A stretch of DNA of 64,000 nt from Phenylobacterium parvum (GCF_003150835.1 NZ_CP029479.1:558001-622000), one strand, 5' to 3'. Shown: positions 43,979 to 54,559, numbered from the stretch's first letter. The notes: generated by a model not told the origin, from the sequence alone. Translations and numbers: made by a program.

Positions 43979-44935
43979 TTATGGCTTCCAGTCGAAGGCG
44001 AGCAGCAGGGTCCTCTGCTCGGTCGAGAAGTTGTCGTCCGAGGCCAGCAGGAACCGGAGGCCGCCATCCTTCCCGGGCAGGACGTCCACGCCCTCGAAAT
44101 TGTCCGTGGTCAGCGGCCGGGCCAGCTCAAGGCGGTCCACCTCCACTCCGGCGGCGTTGCGCAGGATGAGGGCGATGCGGGAGCCGCGAAGAGGGTCCCA
44201 GGCGCGGATCATGTAGGCCAGGCCGCCGCCTGGCAGGGGCGTCACCGCCACCAGGCCAAACTCGAAGGGCTTGGGAAGGGTTCCCAGAGATTGGCAGGGC
44301 TTACGCAGGGCGCAGGTCCAGAGTTCCCCGGACTCCTCGCCTCCGGCCAGCCAGGCGTCGGGTCCGCGGGCGGGATCTGCGGACAGGGCCTCAAGCCCGC
44401 CATTGGGCGGGAAGGCCGCCTCGGGGCTGTTCACCTGCCGCGGGGGCCGGCCGTCGGCGGGATACAGAAGGATGCGGTGTCGCTGCTCGAAACTGACGAG
44501 GCGGGAGCCGTCCTTGAGGAGAGCCAGGCCCTCGGCGTCGGCCTCCAGCTTGCCCCCCAGGGGACCGCCCTCCGGCGCCTGCAGGGGCGTGATGCGCGCC
44601 CTGTCCACGCCCGCGAGGCGGCCGCTTGCGTCAAGCCTCAATCGCGCCTCGAACAGGTCGCCCTCGTCCGTGACGCCCAGGATCCGGTTGTCCGGCAGCG
44701 CCCGGATGTCCGAGAGGCCGTGCAGCCGATTGCTGTCCGACGCAGTCAGGGCCAGGCCGCCGGCATAACGGAACCGTCCAAATTCAGTCCGGTCAGGCCG
44801 TGTGGGATCGGCCGCCACGGGTTCGGCGACGACGGTGACCCAGGGGCCCATCTGGACCGGACCCGTCGCCCGCACGGAGCGGTCGGCGCAGGCGGCGGCC
44901 AGGAGGGCGAGGGCGGCGATCAGCACCCTTCGCAT
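43979..44935 (-). CDS. esterase-like phytase family lipoprotein
   Basis: 318 aa. Signal II peptide [19 protein letters not shown] with lipobox LAAAC. The body is a predicted beta-propeller with RLHGLSDIRALPDNRILGVTDEGDLFEA, EADAEGLALL, FPPNGGLEALSA and DNFEGVDVLPGKDGG (cited in part), typical of the phytase-like family. Anchored in the outer membrane or periplasm. The start overlaps the cobT stop (TGATG), so it is coupled to cobT; the link to cobalt chelation is unclear. Confidence 0.85.
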   Translation of the reverse strand: MRRVLIAALALLAAACADRSVRATGPVQMGPWVTVVAEPVAADPTRPDRTEFGRFRYAGGLALTASDSNRLHGLSDIRALPDNRILGVTDEGDLFEARLRLDASGRLAGVDRARITPLQAPEGGPLGGKLEADAEGLALLKDGSRLVSFEQRHRILLYPADGRPPRQVNSPEAAFPPNGGLEALSADPARGPDAWLAGGEESGELWTCALRKPCQSLGTLPKPFEFGLVAVTPLPGGGLAYMIRAWDPLRGSRIALILRNAAGVEVDRLELARPLTTDNFEGVDVLPGKDGGLRFLLASDDNFSTEQRTLLLAFDWKP

Positions 44936-46884
44936 CAAAGGACGGCCTTCCGGACTTCCTTGAAGGTCGAGCGCCGGGCGGCTCCGTCCGGGCCCTGGGT
45001 GTGGGGTGGGGGCGCCAGCAGGCCCGCCGTCCGCCGGTTCATCTTGCGGGGCTCCTCGTCGAACAGCTCGGCCAGCTGGTCGACGATGGCGCCCGCCAGC
45101 TGCTCGACGTCGACGATGGTCACCGCCCGGCGATAGTAGCGGGTGACATCATGCCCGATGCCGATGGCGATCAGCTGGACGGGGCTCTTGCCCTCGATCT
45201 CGGCGATCACCTCGCGAAGGTGCTTTTCCAGATAGTGGCCCGAGTTCACCGACAGGGTGGAGTCGTCCACCGGCGCCCCGTCGGAAATGACCATCAGGAT
45301 CCGGCGCGCCTCGGACCGGCCGATCAGCCTCTGGTGTGCCCACATCAGGGCCTCGCCGTCGATGTTCTCCTTCAGGAGCCCCTCGCGCATCATCAGGCCC
45401 AGGTTGCGCCGGGCCCGCCGCCAGGGGGCGTCCGCGGCCTTGTAGATGATGTGCCGCAGGTCGTTCAGGCGGCCGGGCGCTGCGGGCTTGCCGGCCTTCA
45501 GCCAGTCCTCGCGGGAACTGCCGCCCTTCCAGGCCCGGGTGGTGAAGCCCAGGACCTCTGTCTTGACCCCGCAGCGCTCAAGGGTGCGCGCCAGGATGTC
45601 GGCGCAGACGGCGGCCACCATGATCGGCCGGCCGCGCATGGACCCGGAATTGTCGATGAGGATGCTGACCACCGTGTCGCGGAACTCGGTGTCCTCCTCC
45701 TCCTTGAAGGCCAGGGAGGCGGTCGGATCGACGATCACGCGGGTCAGGCGCGCCACGTCCAGGATCCCTTCCTCCAGGTCGAAGGTCCAGGAGCGGTTCT
45801 GTTGGGCCATCAGCTTGCGCTGGAGCTTGTTGGCCAGGCGCGAGACCACGGTCGAAAGGCTGGCCAGCTGTTGGTCAAGATAGGCGCGCAGCCGGGTCAG
45901 TTCCTCGGCCTCGCAGAGCTCCTCGGCGGCGACGACCTCGTCGTGGGCGGTGGTGAAGATCCGGTAGACGGGAACCTTGCCCTCGCCCTTGATCTCGGGA
46001 CGGGCCGGCTGGTCGCCCTCGCCCATTTCCGGGGGCTCGTCCATGTCCTCGGCGTTGGGGTCCTCCATCGCCTCGGTGAGCTGGCTGTCGGCGTCCTCGC
46101 TTTCACTGTGGGTGCTCTCGCTGTCGTCCATCGAGGTCTGCTGGGGCGACTGGGCCTCGCCTTCGCCCTCTTCGCCCTGCTCGCTGGCCTCGGCCTCGCC
46201 CTCGTCGCCGTCCTCTTCCTGCTGGTCAGCCGGCTCGGGCGCGTCCGACAGGTCGTCGCCCATGGACAGGTCGCGCAGCAGGCTCCGGGCAAGGCGGGCA
46301 AAGGCCTTCTGGTCGCCGATGACCTCGCCCAGCTTGTCCAGGGTCTCGCTGCCGCGGGCCTCGATCTCGGCGCGGTACATGTCGACCAGGGGGCGGGCGT
46401 TGGCGGGCGGCTCCACCCCGGTCAGGCGCTCGCGCACCAGGAGGGAGACGATATCCGCCATGGGTGGGTTGGCCTGCGCCTCCACGGGGTTGAAGGGGCG
46501 GCGCGCCCAGGCGGCCTCGTGCATGGCCTTCAGGTTGGCCTTCACCCCGCCCAGGGCGTTGGCGCCCACGGCCTCGATCCGAGCCTGCTCAAGCGCGTCA
46601 AAGACGGGTTGGCCCTCGGCCGATCCCGGCCGGGTCCGGGCGTGGATGGCCGGGTCGTGCTGCGACATCCGAAGGGCCATCTGGTCGGCCAAGCCGCGGA
46701 TCCGCGCCGCGTCGTCCGGGGTCAGGTCCCGGGGCGGGTGGGGCAGGACGGCCCGGTCCCCCTGGACCCCTGAAGCCTCGCCGGAATAGACGATCTCCAG
46801 GTCCGGATTCTGGGCGAGCGACCGCACCGCGTTGGCCAGGGCGCGCTTGAAGGGCTCGACGGGGCTTTCCGGGTTTCTGGACAT
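44935..46884 (-). CDS. cobT: cobaltochelatase subunit CobT
   Basis: 649 aa. Central acidic low-complexity linker (about 225-310) and a C-terminal von Willebrand A domain with [15 protein letters not shown] and SDGAPVDDS. CobT works with the AAA+ protein CobS as chaperone to load cobalt through CobN in the aerobic B12 pathway. Length fits (about 630). No cobN is in the window, so the pair could also have another partner. Confidence 0.95.
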   Translation of the reverse strand: MSRNPESPVEPFKRALANAVRSLAQNPDLEIVYSGEASGVQGDRAVLPHPPRDLTPDDAARIRGLADQMALRMSQHDPAIHARTRPGSAEGQPVFDALEQARIEAVGANALGGVKANLKAMHEAAWARRPFNPVEAQANPPMADIVSLLVRERLTGVEPPANARPLVDMYRAEIEARGSETLDKLGEVIGDQKAFARLARSLLRDLSMGDDLSDAPEPADQQEEDGDEGEAEASEQGEEGEGEAQSPQQTSMDDSESTHSESEDADSQLTEAMEDPNAEDMDEPPEMGEGDQPARPEIKGEGKVPVYRIFTTAHDEVVAAEELCEAEELTRLRAYLDQQLASLSTVVSRLANKLQRKLMAQQNRSWTFDLEEGILDVARLTRVIVDPTASLAFKEEEDTEFRDTVVSILIDNSGSMRGRPIMVAAVCADILARTLERCGVKTEVLGFTTRAWKGGSSREDWLKAGKPAAPGRLNDLRHIIYKAADAPWRRARRNLGLMMREGLLKENIDGEALMWAHQRLIGRSEARRILMVISDGAPVDDSTLSVNSGHYLEKHLREVIAEIEGKSPVQLIAIGIGHDVTRYYRRAVTIVDVEQLAGAIVDQLAELFDEEPRKMNRRTAGLLAPPPHTQGPDGAARRSTFKEVRKAVL

Positions 46885-46967
46885 GGCCGGGGTTCAGGGT
46901 CTCCTCAACTCAGAAACGGCGACCCGGTTCCCGGGCGTCGGTCTCCCGGTCAGGGCGCCTGCCGGGC

Positions 46968-47972
46968 TCAGCCGAGACGCGGGCGGGCGGTGCTTTCGGG
47001 CAGTTCCTGCCCAAAGGCGCGCTGGTAGAACTCGGCCACGGTGCCGCGCTCGAGCTCATCGCACTTGTTCAGGAAGGTCATGCGGAAGGCCAGGCCCAGG
47101 TCGCCGTCGAAGATCTCGGCGTTCTGCGCCCAGGTGATGACCGTCCGCGGGCTCATCACGGTCGAGATGTCGCCGTTGATGAAGGCGTTGCGGGTCATGT
47201 CCGCCACCCGGACCATGGCCGCGACCGTGCGACGGCCCTCGGCCGTGGCGTAGGCGGGGCACTTGGCCACCACGATGTCGGCCTCCACGTCGTGGGCCAG
47301 GTAGTTCAGGGTGGTCACGATCGACCAACGGTCCATCTGGCCCTGATTGATCTGCTGGGTGCCGTGATAGAGCCCCGTCGTGTCGCCCAGGCCGATGGTG
47401 TTGGTCGTGGCGAACAGGCGGAAGAAGCGGTTCGGCCGGATCACCCGGTTCTGGTCGAGGAGGGTCAGCTTGCCTTGCGCCTCCAGCACCCGCTGGATGA
47501 CGAACATCACATCGGGTCGGCCCGCGTCGTATTCGTCGAACACCAGGGCGATAGGCCGCTGGATCGTCCAGGGCAGGATGCCTTCGCGGAACTCGGTGAC
47601 CTGCTTGCCGTCCTTCAGGACGATGGCGTCCTTGCCGACCAGGTCGATCCGCGAGACGTGGCTGTCCAGGTTGACCCGGATGAGGGGCCAGTTGAGGCGC
47701 GCGGCAACCTGCTCGATGTGGGTGGACTTGCCCGTCCCGTGATAACCCTGCACCATGACCCGGCGATCATGTGCAAACCCGGCGCATATGGCCTTGGTGG
47801 TCTCCGGATCGAACCGATAGGCCGGATCGACGTCGGGGACGTGCGGGTCGCGCTCGCTGAAGGCGGGGACCATCATGTCGGAGTCGACGCCGAACGTCTC
47901 CCTCAGGGAGACGCTGCGGTCGGGAACGAGGGACAGGAGCTTTTCGTCCTGGGTATCGGCGAGAGAAGTCAT
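46968..47972 (-). CDS. cobS: cobaltochelatase subunit CobS, AAA+ ATPase
   Basis: 334 aa MoxR-type AAA+ protein. Walker A is [10 protein letters not shown], Walker [10 protein letters not shown], sensor 1 FATTNTIG, and the N-terminal region [19 protein letters not shown] is CobS-specific. Forms a ring with CobT. It precedes cobT by 83 bp on the same strand. Confidence 0.95.
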   Translation of the reverse strand: MTSLADTQDEKLLSLVPDRSVSLRETFGVDSDMMVPAFSERDPHVPDVDPAYRFDPETTKAICAGFAHDRRVMVQGYHGTGKSTHIEQVAARLNWPLIRVNLDSHVSRIDLVGKDAIVLKDGKQVTEFREGILPWTIQRPIALVFDEYDAGRPDVMFVIQRVLEAQGKLTLLDQNRVIRPNRFFRLFATTNTIGLGDTTGLYHGTQQINQGQMDRWSIVTTLNYLAHDVEADIVVAKCPAYATAEGRRTVAAMVRVADMTRNAFINGDISTVMSPRTVITWAQNAEIFDGDLGLAFRMTFLNKCDELERGTVAEFYQRAFGQELPESTARPRLG

Positions 47973-48064
47973 GGCCCGGTTCGATTACAGGCTTACGCGC
48001 CCGATGCAAACCGGCTTTGATGGCGGCGTGACCCCGCAGCGAGAATGAGGGTCGGGAGGCGGTG

Positions 48065-48928
48065 ATGAGCGCACAGGCGGAACGCAGCATCCGGGTTGCA
48101 GCCGAGCCCACGGGCTTTGGCGCACGTATCTCCGGACCAGACCTTTCCCAGCCCTTGCCAGAGGGCGTCCTGGCCGAGATCCACGAGGCTTGGGCCCGGC
48201 ACTCGGTGGTCTGTTTCCCGGGCCAACCGCTGGGCCTCGACGCCCTTGAGGCCTTCACCCAGCAGATCGGCCCCTTCGGCAAGGACCCCTACATCGAGCC
48301 CATGCCCGGTCGGCCCAACGTCCTCGAACTGCGCCGCGAGCCGGACGAGAAGGCAAGCAACTTCGGAGCGGGATGGCATTCGGACTGGAGCTTCCTCGAG
48401 ACTCCCCCGGCCGCCACCCTCCTGCGCGCCCAGACCATCCCGCCGGTCGGCGGCGACACCCTGTTCGTCGACGCCAGCCGGGCGTGGGACGCCCTCTCCG
48501 ACGCCATGAAGGCCGTGCTGGCGCCCCTGCGGGCTGTCCACTCGGCCCGGCAGAGCTACGGCACCAAGGGGGTCTTCGCCCGCGACACCGAAGCCCGGAC
48601 GATGAAGATCATCGTCTCGGAGGAGGCGGATGGCAGCCTGACCCATCCCCTGGTTCGGACCCATCCGGTGACGGGCCGCAAGGCTCTCTACATCAGCCCG
48701 GTCTACACCGTCGGGATCGAGGGCTTCACGCCGGAGGAGTCCAAGGCTCTCCTGGGCTTTCTTTTCGCGCACCTGACACAGGAAGAGTTCATCTACCGGC
48801 ACCGCTGGACCGTGGGCGACCTTCTGATGTGGGACAACCGCTGCACCATGCACTTCGCCGAAGGTGGCTACGACGGCCACCTGAGGGTCATGCACCGTAC
48901 GACGGTGCAGGGTGAGGTCCCGGCCTGA
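48065..48928 (+). CDS. TauD/TfdA family Fe(II)/2-oxoglutarate dioxygenase
   Basis: 287 aa. The iron triad is H and D of WHSDWSF and the distal His in MHFAEGGYDGHLRVMHRTT, with the Arg of the same segment binding 2-oxoglutarate. Possible substrates are taurine, alkyl-sulfates, phenoxyacetates or other small acids; none can be chosen. ATG 48065 follows GGGAGG. It runs opposite to cobS. Confidence 0.9.
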   Translation: MSAQAERSIRVAAEPTGFGARISGPDLSQPLPEGVLAEIHEAWARHSVVCFPGQPLGLDALEAFTQQIGPFGKDPYIEPMPGRPNVLELRREPDEKASNFGAGWHSDWSFLETPPAATLLRAQTIPPVGGDTLFVDASRAWDALSDAMKAVLAPLRAVHSARQSYGTKGVFARDTEARTMKIIVSEEADGSLTHPLVRTHPVTGRKALYISPVYTVGIEGFTPEESKALLGFLFAHLTQEEFIYRHRWTVGDLLMWDNRCTMHFAEGGYDGHLRVMHRTTVQGEVPA

Positions 48929-48954
48929 CGCCGGGTTGGGGGAGGGGGACTGGG

Positions 48955-51900
48955 ATGTTCAAGGGCGCCTTGAAGGTCTGGGTCTGGGCAGGCCTGGCGA
49001 TCGCTGTCCTCTTCGGCGCCTACGTCGTCGCCGGCTACACGCTGGTCCCGGGTATCATCCGGTCCCAGGCGATCAAGTGGGCGGACGAGAAGCTGCAAAA
49101 GCGCCTCGCCCTCGGCGAAATCCGCTTTGATCCCTTCCGCCTCGCGGTCGACATCGAGGACATCGCCCTTCCAGCCGAAGCGCCCATGGTTAAGGTCGGG
49201 GCCCTTCGGGTAGACATCAGCTTCCTCTCGCTCTTCACCGGAACGCCCCGGTTCAACGAGATCGCTGTCAACCGACCGTGGGTCTCGGCCATCCTGCGGC
49301 CTGACGGCTCGCTGAACCTGGCGGAACTCGCGCCGCCGCCCTCCGATGGCCCCACCCCAAAGCTGGTGATCTCGGATCTCATCGTCGCCGGGGGCGAGGT
49401 GGCCTTCGCCGACCACAGGCATGCGCTGAAGCCCGACAAGGTGCTTCGGCCCCTCGGCTTCCGGCTCCGCGACTTCCGGACCTTCCCGGGCGAAGACGGC
49501 CGGTTTTCCCTGAACGCCCGCACCCTGCATGACGAGACCCTGGCCTGGAGCGGTACGGCCAGCCTCACGCCCGTAGGGTCGCGGGGCGAGATCGTCGTGA
49601 ACAAGCTCCACGCCGTTTCCCTGTCCCGCTTCCTTGGCGATGAACTTCCACTCGGCCTGGGCGACGGACTCGCCGATGTCGCGGTGAACTACGACCTGTC
49701 CCTCACCGACGCGGGTGCGGGCCTGAAGGGGACCCTCAAGACCTTCAGTCTCAGAAACTTCGCCGCCGTCACCCGCGGCGACCTGCCGCCGGCCCAGTTG
49801 GCGGTCGGCCAGGTCGACCTGGCGCCTACCGCCTTCACGGTCTCGGCGCCCAGCAAGGGCGCCCCGGATCTCACTTTCCGCCTGCCCTCCGCCGACATCC
49901 GCGGCCTGTCCGTCCGGCCTCCGAAGGGCGGAGAGGGGGCGTCGCTGTCCCATGTCCAGGTTGGCGACGTTGCAGTGTCACTGGCCGGACAGTCCGTCTC
50001 GATCGGGTCCGTCCGGCTGGAAGGCCTTTCCGCCGCCGTCCTGCGAACCCCAAACGGTGACATCCGCGTAGCCGGCCTCGCCCCGCCCCCGCCTGCCAAG
50101 CCCCAGCCCAGGACGCCCCAGCCCGCGAAGCCTCCGGCCTCCAAGCCTTCAGCGCCGGCCTGGAAGGTCAGCCTGGGGCGGGTCGACCTCGCCGGGGGCG
50201 ATGTCCGGATCACCGACCAGGCGGTCTCTCCCGCGGCCGCCTTCCGGCTCTCGCCCCTGAATGTCGGCCTGACCGGCGACCTTGCAACTCCCGGCGGCCC
50301 CCTCGGCGTCGAGGCCTCCACCCGCATCAACGGCTCGGCCAGCCTTTCGGCCCGGGGGAAGGTCAATCCCACCGCACCCTCCGCCCAGCTGGATGTCAAC
50401 CTGGCCGCCCTGCCCCTGGCCTGGCTCAAGCCCTACCTGCCGGTACCCGCGGCCCTGGACATCCGCTCCGGGATGGCCAGCGCCCGGGGCGCCATCGCCT
50501 TCGATGGACGCCGCCCCGCCCAGCCGGACTTCAGCTGGAAGGGCTCCGCGGCCGTCGACGGGTTCGAGGTCTTCGAGACCCAGGCCCAGTCCCGGCTGGC
50601 GGCGTGGAATCGCTTTGCCCTCGAGGGCATGGACCTGACCCCGAGGGGTCTGCGCATCGCCTCTGGCCGGCTGAATGGCCTTGACGCCCGTCTCGAGGTG
50701 CTTCCGGACACTTCGCTGAACATCCGGGCCCTGCTGGAGGAGGACCCTGAGGCCAACGCCCGCGCCGAGACGCTCAAGGGCGCCGACCTGAAATCACTCA
50801 AGGGCAAGGCCCGCCGGGAGGAGCAGAAGCGCCTGGCCAAGGTGCGCCGCGAGGCCCTGGATGCCCGCGCCGCCAAGCGGGCTGAGGCCCGCAGCAATCG
50901 CGTCGAGCCCGACTTCCCCGTCACCCTCGATCGCCTGACCTTCGAGGCCGGCCGTCTTCAGTTCTCGGACTACTCGATCACCCCGAACTTCGCCGCCACC
51001 ATCGACGCCCTCCGCGGCCGGGTGGACGGCATCAGCAACCGGCCGGGCCGGACCGCCAGCATCCAGCTGGACGGACAGGTGATCAGCCCCAACTCCCCCG
51101 TGGTCATCCGAGGGACCCTCGATCCCCTGGACGTGACCGACAGGACCGACATCTCGATGGCGTTCCGGAACATCGAGCTGCCGGTGTTCAACCCCTATTC
51201 CGGCCGCTACGCCGGCTACGCCATCGCCCGGGGCAAGCTCACCACGGAGCTGCACTACCGCATCGTCAATGACGCGCTGAACGCCGACCATCACGTTATC
51301 ATCGACCAGCTGGAGTGGGGCGAGGCCACCAACAGCAAGGACAAGGTGCCCGTGCCGGTACGCCTGGCGACCTCCCTCCTGAAGGACAAGAATGGCGTGA
51401 TCGACCTCACGGTCCCCGTCACGGGTTCGTTGGAGGACCCGAAGTTCAGGATCTGGCCGATTGTCTGGCAGGTGGTTCGCAACCTCTTCAGCAAGGCTGT
51501 CTCCTCTCCGTTCCAGGCCCTTGCGGCGTCTTTCCCCGGAGTCGAGGGCGCCCGGTATGTGGACTTCCAGCCCGGGTCGACCGCCCTTCGGGAGGGGCAG
51601 GGCGAGGCCTTTTCAGCCCTTGTCCCCGCCTTCGCCGACCGCCCGGCCCTCAGCCTCGACATCCCGGCCGGGCCCGGCCTCGACGCCGACGCCGAGGCCC
51701 TGGCCGAACGCGCCATGTCCGACCGGATGATGGCCCGGGATCTCAAGCGCCGGCCCGACGCCAGGTTTTCGGAGCTGGGCGTGGACGCCCGGTTCGACCG
51801 GCTGCGCGACCTGTACCGGGAGACCCTGGGCAAGGCGCCGGAGTTCCCGGAGACCGAGGCCCGGGGCGAAGCCCAGAAACTCGAGCGCATCGAGTGGATG

Positions 51901-52089
51901 ACCGACGCCCTGCGTCCCAGGTTCGCCCCGGACGCAGGGGCCCTCGTCGAGCTGGGCCAGGCCCGCGCCCGGGCGGTAAGCGAGGCGGTCATCGCAGCTG
52001 GCCTCGATCCGTCCAGGGTCTTCGTGAATACGAACCTGGCGCCCACTTCGGATGGCGACCGGGTGCGGCTGGAGCTCTCAGTGCGCTGA
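48955..52089 (+). CDS. DUF748 (AsmA-like) envelope protein
   Basis: 1044 aa. N-terminal membrane anchor VWVWAGLAIAVLFGAYVVAG, then long beta-rich AsmA-type repeats. DUF748 features include KLALGEIRFDPFRL-like and PVFNPYSGRYAGYAIARGKL segments, then a C-terminal OmpA-like/peptide region (EGARYVDFQPGSTAL, RARAVSEAVIAAGLDPSRV). Internal coiled, basic-acidic linker around 600-645. Predicted periplasmic, possibly bridging lipid transport between membranes as suggested for AsmA relatives. Starts 26 bp after the dioxygenase, same strand. Confidence 0.87.
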   Translation: MFKGALKVWVWAGLAIAVLFGAYVVAGYTLVPGIIRSQAIKWADEKLQKRLALGEIRFDPFRLAVDIEDIALPAEAPMVKVGALRVDISFLSLFTGTPRFNEIAVNRPWVSAILRPDGSLNLAELAPPPSDGPTPKLVISDLIVAGGEVAFADHRHALKPDKVLRPLGFRLRDFRTFPGEDGRFSLNARTLHDETLAWSGTASLTPVGSRGEIVVNKLHAVSLSRFLGDELPLGLGDGLADVAVNYDLSLTDAGAGLKGTLKTFSLRNFAAVTRGDLPPAQLAVGQVDLAPTAFTVSAPSKGAPDLTFRLPSADIRGLSVRPPKGGEGASLSHVQVGDVAVSLAGQSVSIGSVRLEGLSAAVLRTPNGDIRVAGLAPPPPAKPQPRTPQPAKPPASKPSAPAWKVSLGRVDLAGGDVRITDQAVSPAAAFRLSPLNVGLTGDLATPGGPLGVEASTRINGSASLSARGKVNPTAPSAQLDVNLAALPLAWLKPYLPVPAALDIRSGMASARGAIAFDGRRPAQPDFSWKGSAAVDGFEVFETQAQSRLAAWNRFALEGMDLTPRGLRIASGRLNGLDARLEVLPDTSLNIRALLEEDPEANARAETLKGADLKSLKGKARREEQKRLAKVRREALDARAAKRAEARSNRVEPDFPVTLDRLTFEAGRLQFSDYSITPNFAATIDALRGRVDGISNRPGRTASIQLDGQVISPNSPVVIRGTLDPLDVTDRTDISMAFRNIELPVFNPYSGRYAGYAIARGKLTTELHYRIVNDALNADHHVIIDQLEWGEATNSKDKVPVPVRLATSLLKDKNGVIDLTVPVTGSLEDPKFRIWPIVWQVVRNLFSKAVSSPFQALAASFPGVEGARYVDFQPGSTALREGQGEAFSALVPAFADRPALSLDIPAGPGLDADAEALAERAMSDRMMARDLKRRPDARFSELGVDARFDRLRDLYRETLGKAPEFPETEARGEAQKLERIEWMTDALRPRFAPDAGALVELGQARARAVSEAVIAAGLDPSRVFVNTNLAPTSDGDRVRLELSVR

Positions 52090-52104
52090 ACGCCGCCAGG
52101 GATT

Positions 52105-52752
52105 TCAGGCCAGCTTGGCCTTCCGCAGGACCTGGTAGGCGCGGATCGTCCGCTGCAGCTTGGCTTCGGCAGACCGGTCACCGCCGTTGGCGTCGGGGTG
52201 GCAGAGCTTCACCAGTTCGGTGTAGCGAGCCCGGATCCGGGCGGCGTCCGCGTCCTCGTCGAGGTCCAGGTCCGCCAGGGCGCTCCGCTCCAGCTTGCCT
52301 AGCCGTCGGAGGGGGGCCGCCTCGGCGGACCGGCCCTTGGTGGTCCGTCCGAATAGGTCGAAGGGGTCGCGGTAACCGTCTCCCGTGGCGAAGCCGTGTG
52401 CGGCCGCTGCGGCCTCCCTGGAGTTGCGCCCGGCCTTGAAGTCCCAAGTCGGCCGGTCGCCCAGGGCGCTCTGTTCCATCCGGGCCCGCACCTCGGACTC
52501 GCTCATGCCGGCGAAGAAGTTCCAGTTGCGGTTGTAGTCGGCGGCATGGGGCTGGCAGAACCAGTAGTGCTCGTTCAGGAGGTCCCGGCTCTTGGGCGCC
52601 CGGGCGCTGGCGGCGATCCGGCAGCCGGGATGGTCGCAGGCGCGCTCCCCGGGCTTCAGCGCATGGACATCAGCCTGGGCCGCCTCGTCGGCCGTAGGCG
52701 GCCGGACGCGGATGTCTACGAAGCGGGGTCTGTATTGAAACGCGCCGGCCAT
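52105..52752 (-). CDS. J domain-containing protein
   Basis: 215 aa. The C-terminal J domain has the HPD triad in LVKLCHPDANGG and helices LERSALADLDLD and LQRTIRAYQVLRK. The N-terminal region contains CDHPGCRIAASARAPKS and FCQPHAADYNRNWNFFAGM, a zinc-finger-like Cys/His set. In many alphaproteobacteria this gene is followed by cobS-cobT; here they are 4.1 kb apart. A co-chaperone role with DnaK is likely. Confidence 0.9.
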   Translation of the reverse strand: MAGAFQYRPRFVDIRVRPPTADEAAQADVHALKPGERACDHPGCRIAASARAPKSRDLLNEHYWFCQPHAADYNRNWNFFAGMSESEVRARMEQSALGDRPTWDFKAGRNSREAAAAAHGFATGDGYRDPFDLFGRTTKGRSAEAAPLRRLGKLERSALADLDLDEDADAARIRARYTELVKLCHPDANGGDRSAEAKLQRTIRAYQVLRKAKLA

Positions 52753-52802
52753 CCGCCAAGTATGAGAAGGTTGGGCAGGCTTTCAAGATTCGAAGGACGG
52801 GC

Positions 52803-53078
52803 ATGGGACGGATCGCTGGAACGTTGCGGGAAAAGCTCAGCGTCGCCTTCGCGCCCGAGGAGCTCGAGGTCGAGGACGACTCCGCCCGGCATGCCGGGCA
52901 TGCGGGGGCTACACCGGGGGGCGAAAGCCACTTCAACATCCGCATCCGGTCCGCCGCCTTCGCCGGCCAGTCCCGGGTGACCCGCCAACGCATGGTCTAC
53001 CGGGTCCTCGCCGAGGAACTCGCCGGGCCCGTCCACGCCCTGTCCCTGACGGCCCTTGCGCCGGACGAGGCAAGGTAA
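52803..53078 (+). CDS. bolA: BolA family protein
   Basis: 91 aa. The BolA fold segment GESHFNIRIRSAAFAGQSRVTRQRMVY carries the conserved His and the loop-to-helix RQRMVYRVL (quoted in part). BolA proteins bind Grx-type Fe-S partners and act in iron/stress regulation. It diverges from the J-domain gene, the usual alphaproteobacterial arrangement. Confidence 0.92.
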   Translation: MGRIAGTLREKLSVAFAPEELEVEDDSARHAGHAGATPGGESHFNIRIRSAAFAGQSRVTRQRMVYRVLAEELAGPVHALSLTALAPDEAR

Positions 53079-53111
53079 CAGTCTGTCGGCCTTGAACGGG
53101 GGGAACCTGAA

Positions 53112-53618
53112 TTGCTGACCACCATCCGGGTGAACGGGGTCGACCGCGCGGCCGACGTCGACACGCGCACGAGCCTGCTCGATTTCCTGCGCGAGCGCCT
53201 CGACCTCAAGGGAACCAAGAAGGGCTGCGATCACGGCCAGTGCGGCGCCTGCACGGTGCTGGTGAACGGGGTCCGGATCAACGCCTGCCTGTCCCTCGCG
53301 GTCATGCATGAGGGCGACGAGGTCGTGACGGTCGAGGGGTTGGCGGAGGCTGAGGCCCTTCATCCCGTCCAGGCGGCCTTCCTGGCCGAGGACGCCTTCC
53401 AGTGCGGTTATTGCACCCCGGGACAGATCTGCTCGGCGGTGGGCCTGCTCTCCGAGATCGCCGCCGGACAGCCCAGCGAGGCGACGGCCGACCTCGCCGG
53501 GCCCGTGGTTCTCACCGACGCCGAGATCCGTGAGCGGATGAGCGGCAACATCTGTCGCTGCTCGGCCTATCCCCAGATCCTCGCCGCCGTGCGCCGCGCC
53601 GCCGGAGCCGCCGCATGA
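53112..53618 (+). CDS. molybdenum hydroxylase 2Fe-2S subunit
   Basis: 168 aa. Two [2Fe-2S] clusters: plant-type CDHGQCGACTVLVNG with an upstream helix, and CGYCTPGQICS plus GNICRCSAY. No Tat signal, unlike PaoA, so the complex is probably cytoplasmic. The start is TTG. It is the first gene of a three-gene operon with ATGA overlaps. Confidence 0.9.
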   Translation: MLTTIRVNGVDRAADVDTRTSLLDFLRERLDLKGTKKGCDHGQCGACTVLVNGVRINACLSLAVMHEGDEVVTVEGLAEAEALHPVQAAFLAEDAFQCGYCTPGQICSAVGLLSEIAAGQPSEATADLAGPVVLTDAEIRERMSGNICRCSAYPQILAAVRRAAGAAA

Positions 53619-54559
53619 AGCCCTTCGCCTATGAGCGCGCCCGGGATGTCGACCACGCCCTCAGCCTGGTCGCAGCCAGCCCCGGGGCCCGGTTCCTGGC
53701 CGGGGGCACCAACCTCCTGGACCTGATGAAGCTGGAGATCGAGCAGCCGCCGCGGCTGATCGACGTGGGCCGCCTGCGCCTGGCCGATATCGCCGAGACC
53801 GCCGGAGGCGGCCTCCGCATCGGGGCCCTGGCCAGCAATACGGCCGTCGCCTCCGACCCGAGGGTCCGCCGCCGCTATCCGGCCCTGGCGCGGGCCATAC
53901 TCGCCGGGGGCTCAGTCCAGCTGCGCAACAAGGCCACGGTGGGCGGCAACCTGATGCAGCGCACCCGCTGCCCCTATTTCATGGACGCCGCCAAGCCCTG
54001 CAACAAGCGTCTCCCGGGATCCGGCTGCAGCGCCATGGACGGCCTGTCGAGCACCCTGGCCCTCTTCGGGGCCAGCGAGATGTGCATCGCCGTCAGTCCT
54101 TCGGACATGAGCGTGGCCCTGGCCGCCTTCGACGCCGTGGCCGAGACGGTCCGGGCCGATGGGTCGGTCCAGCGCCGGCCGGTCGAGACCCTGCACCGCC
54201 TGCCGGACGAGGCGCCGCAGGTGGATACGGACCTCGCGCCCGATGAACTCATCCTGGCGGTCGAGCTGCCGCCCCCGCCCGAGGGGGGGCAGGCCTGGCG
54301 GAAGGTCAGGGCCCGGGCGTCCTACACCGGGGCCCTCGCCAGCGTCGCCGTCGCCGGCGACCGCGTGGCCCTGGGGGCGGTGGCTGCGCGCCCCTGGCGC
54401 GCCCGCACCGCCGAAACCGCCCTGGCCGACGGAGCCTCGCCCGCCGAGGCGGTCGGAGCCGAACTGGCCGCCGCCGTAGGGCAGGCGGGTCGAAAGTCCC
54501 TGGTGCGGCGCCTCGCCGCCGACGTGATCCGGCAGGCCCGGGAAGGGGTGGGCTCATGA
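53615..54559 (+). CDS. molybdenum hydroxylase FAD subunit
   Basis: 314 aa. FAD motifs are FLAGGTNLLDLM and TVGGNLMQRTRCPY. Four cysteines at 119, 129, 138 and 157, in and after CPYFMDAAKPCNKRLPGSGC, match the extra [4Fe-4S]-binding insertion of PaoB/HbaD-type subunits. It passes electrons from the Mo centre to the acceptor. Start overlaps the previous stop. Confidence 0.9.
   Translation: MKPFAYERARDVDHALSLVAASPGARFLAGGTNLLDLMKLEIEQPPRLIDVGRLRLADIAETAGGGLRIGALASNTAVASDPRVRRRYPALARAILAGGSVQLRNKATVGGNLMQRTRCPYFMDAAKPCNKRLPGSGCSAMDGLSSTLALFGASEMCIAVSPSDMSVALAAFDAVAETVRADGSVQRRPVETLHRLPDEAPQVDTDLAPDELILAVELPPPPEGGQAWRKVRARASYTGALASVAVAGDRVALGAVAARPWRARTAETALADGASPAEAVGAELAAAVGQAGRKSLVRRLAADVIRQAREGVGS

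Noticed and set aside
45001-46773. A 590-codon plus-strand open frame across cobT
   Set aside because: Antisense to cobT, His/Gly/Leu-rich with no domains; typical shadow of GC-rich coding DNA.
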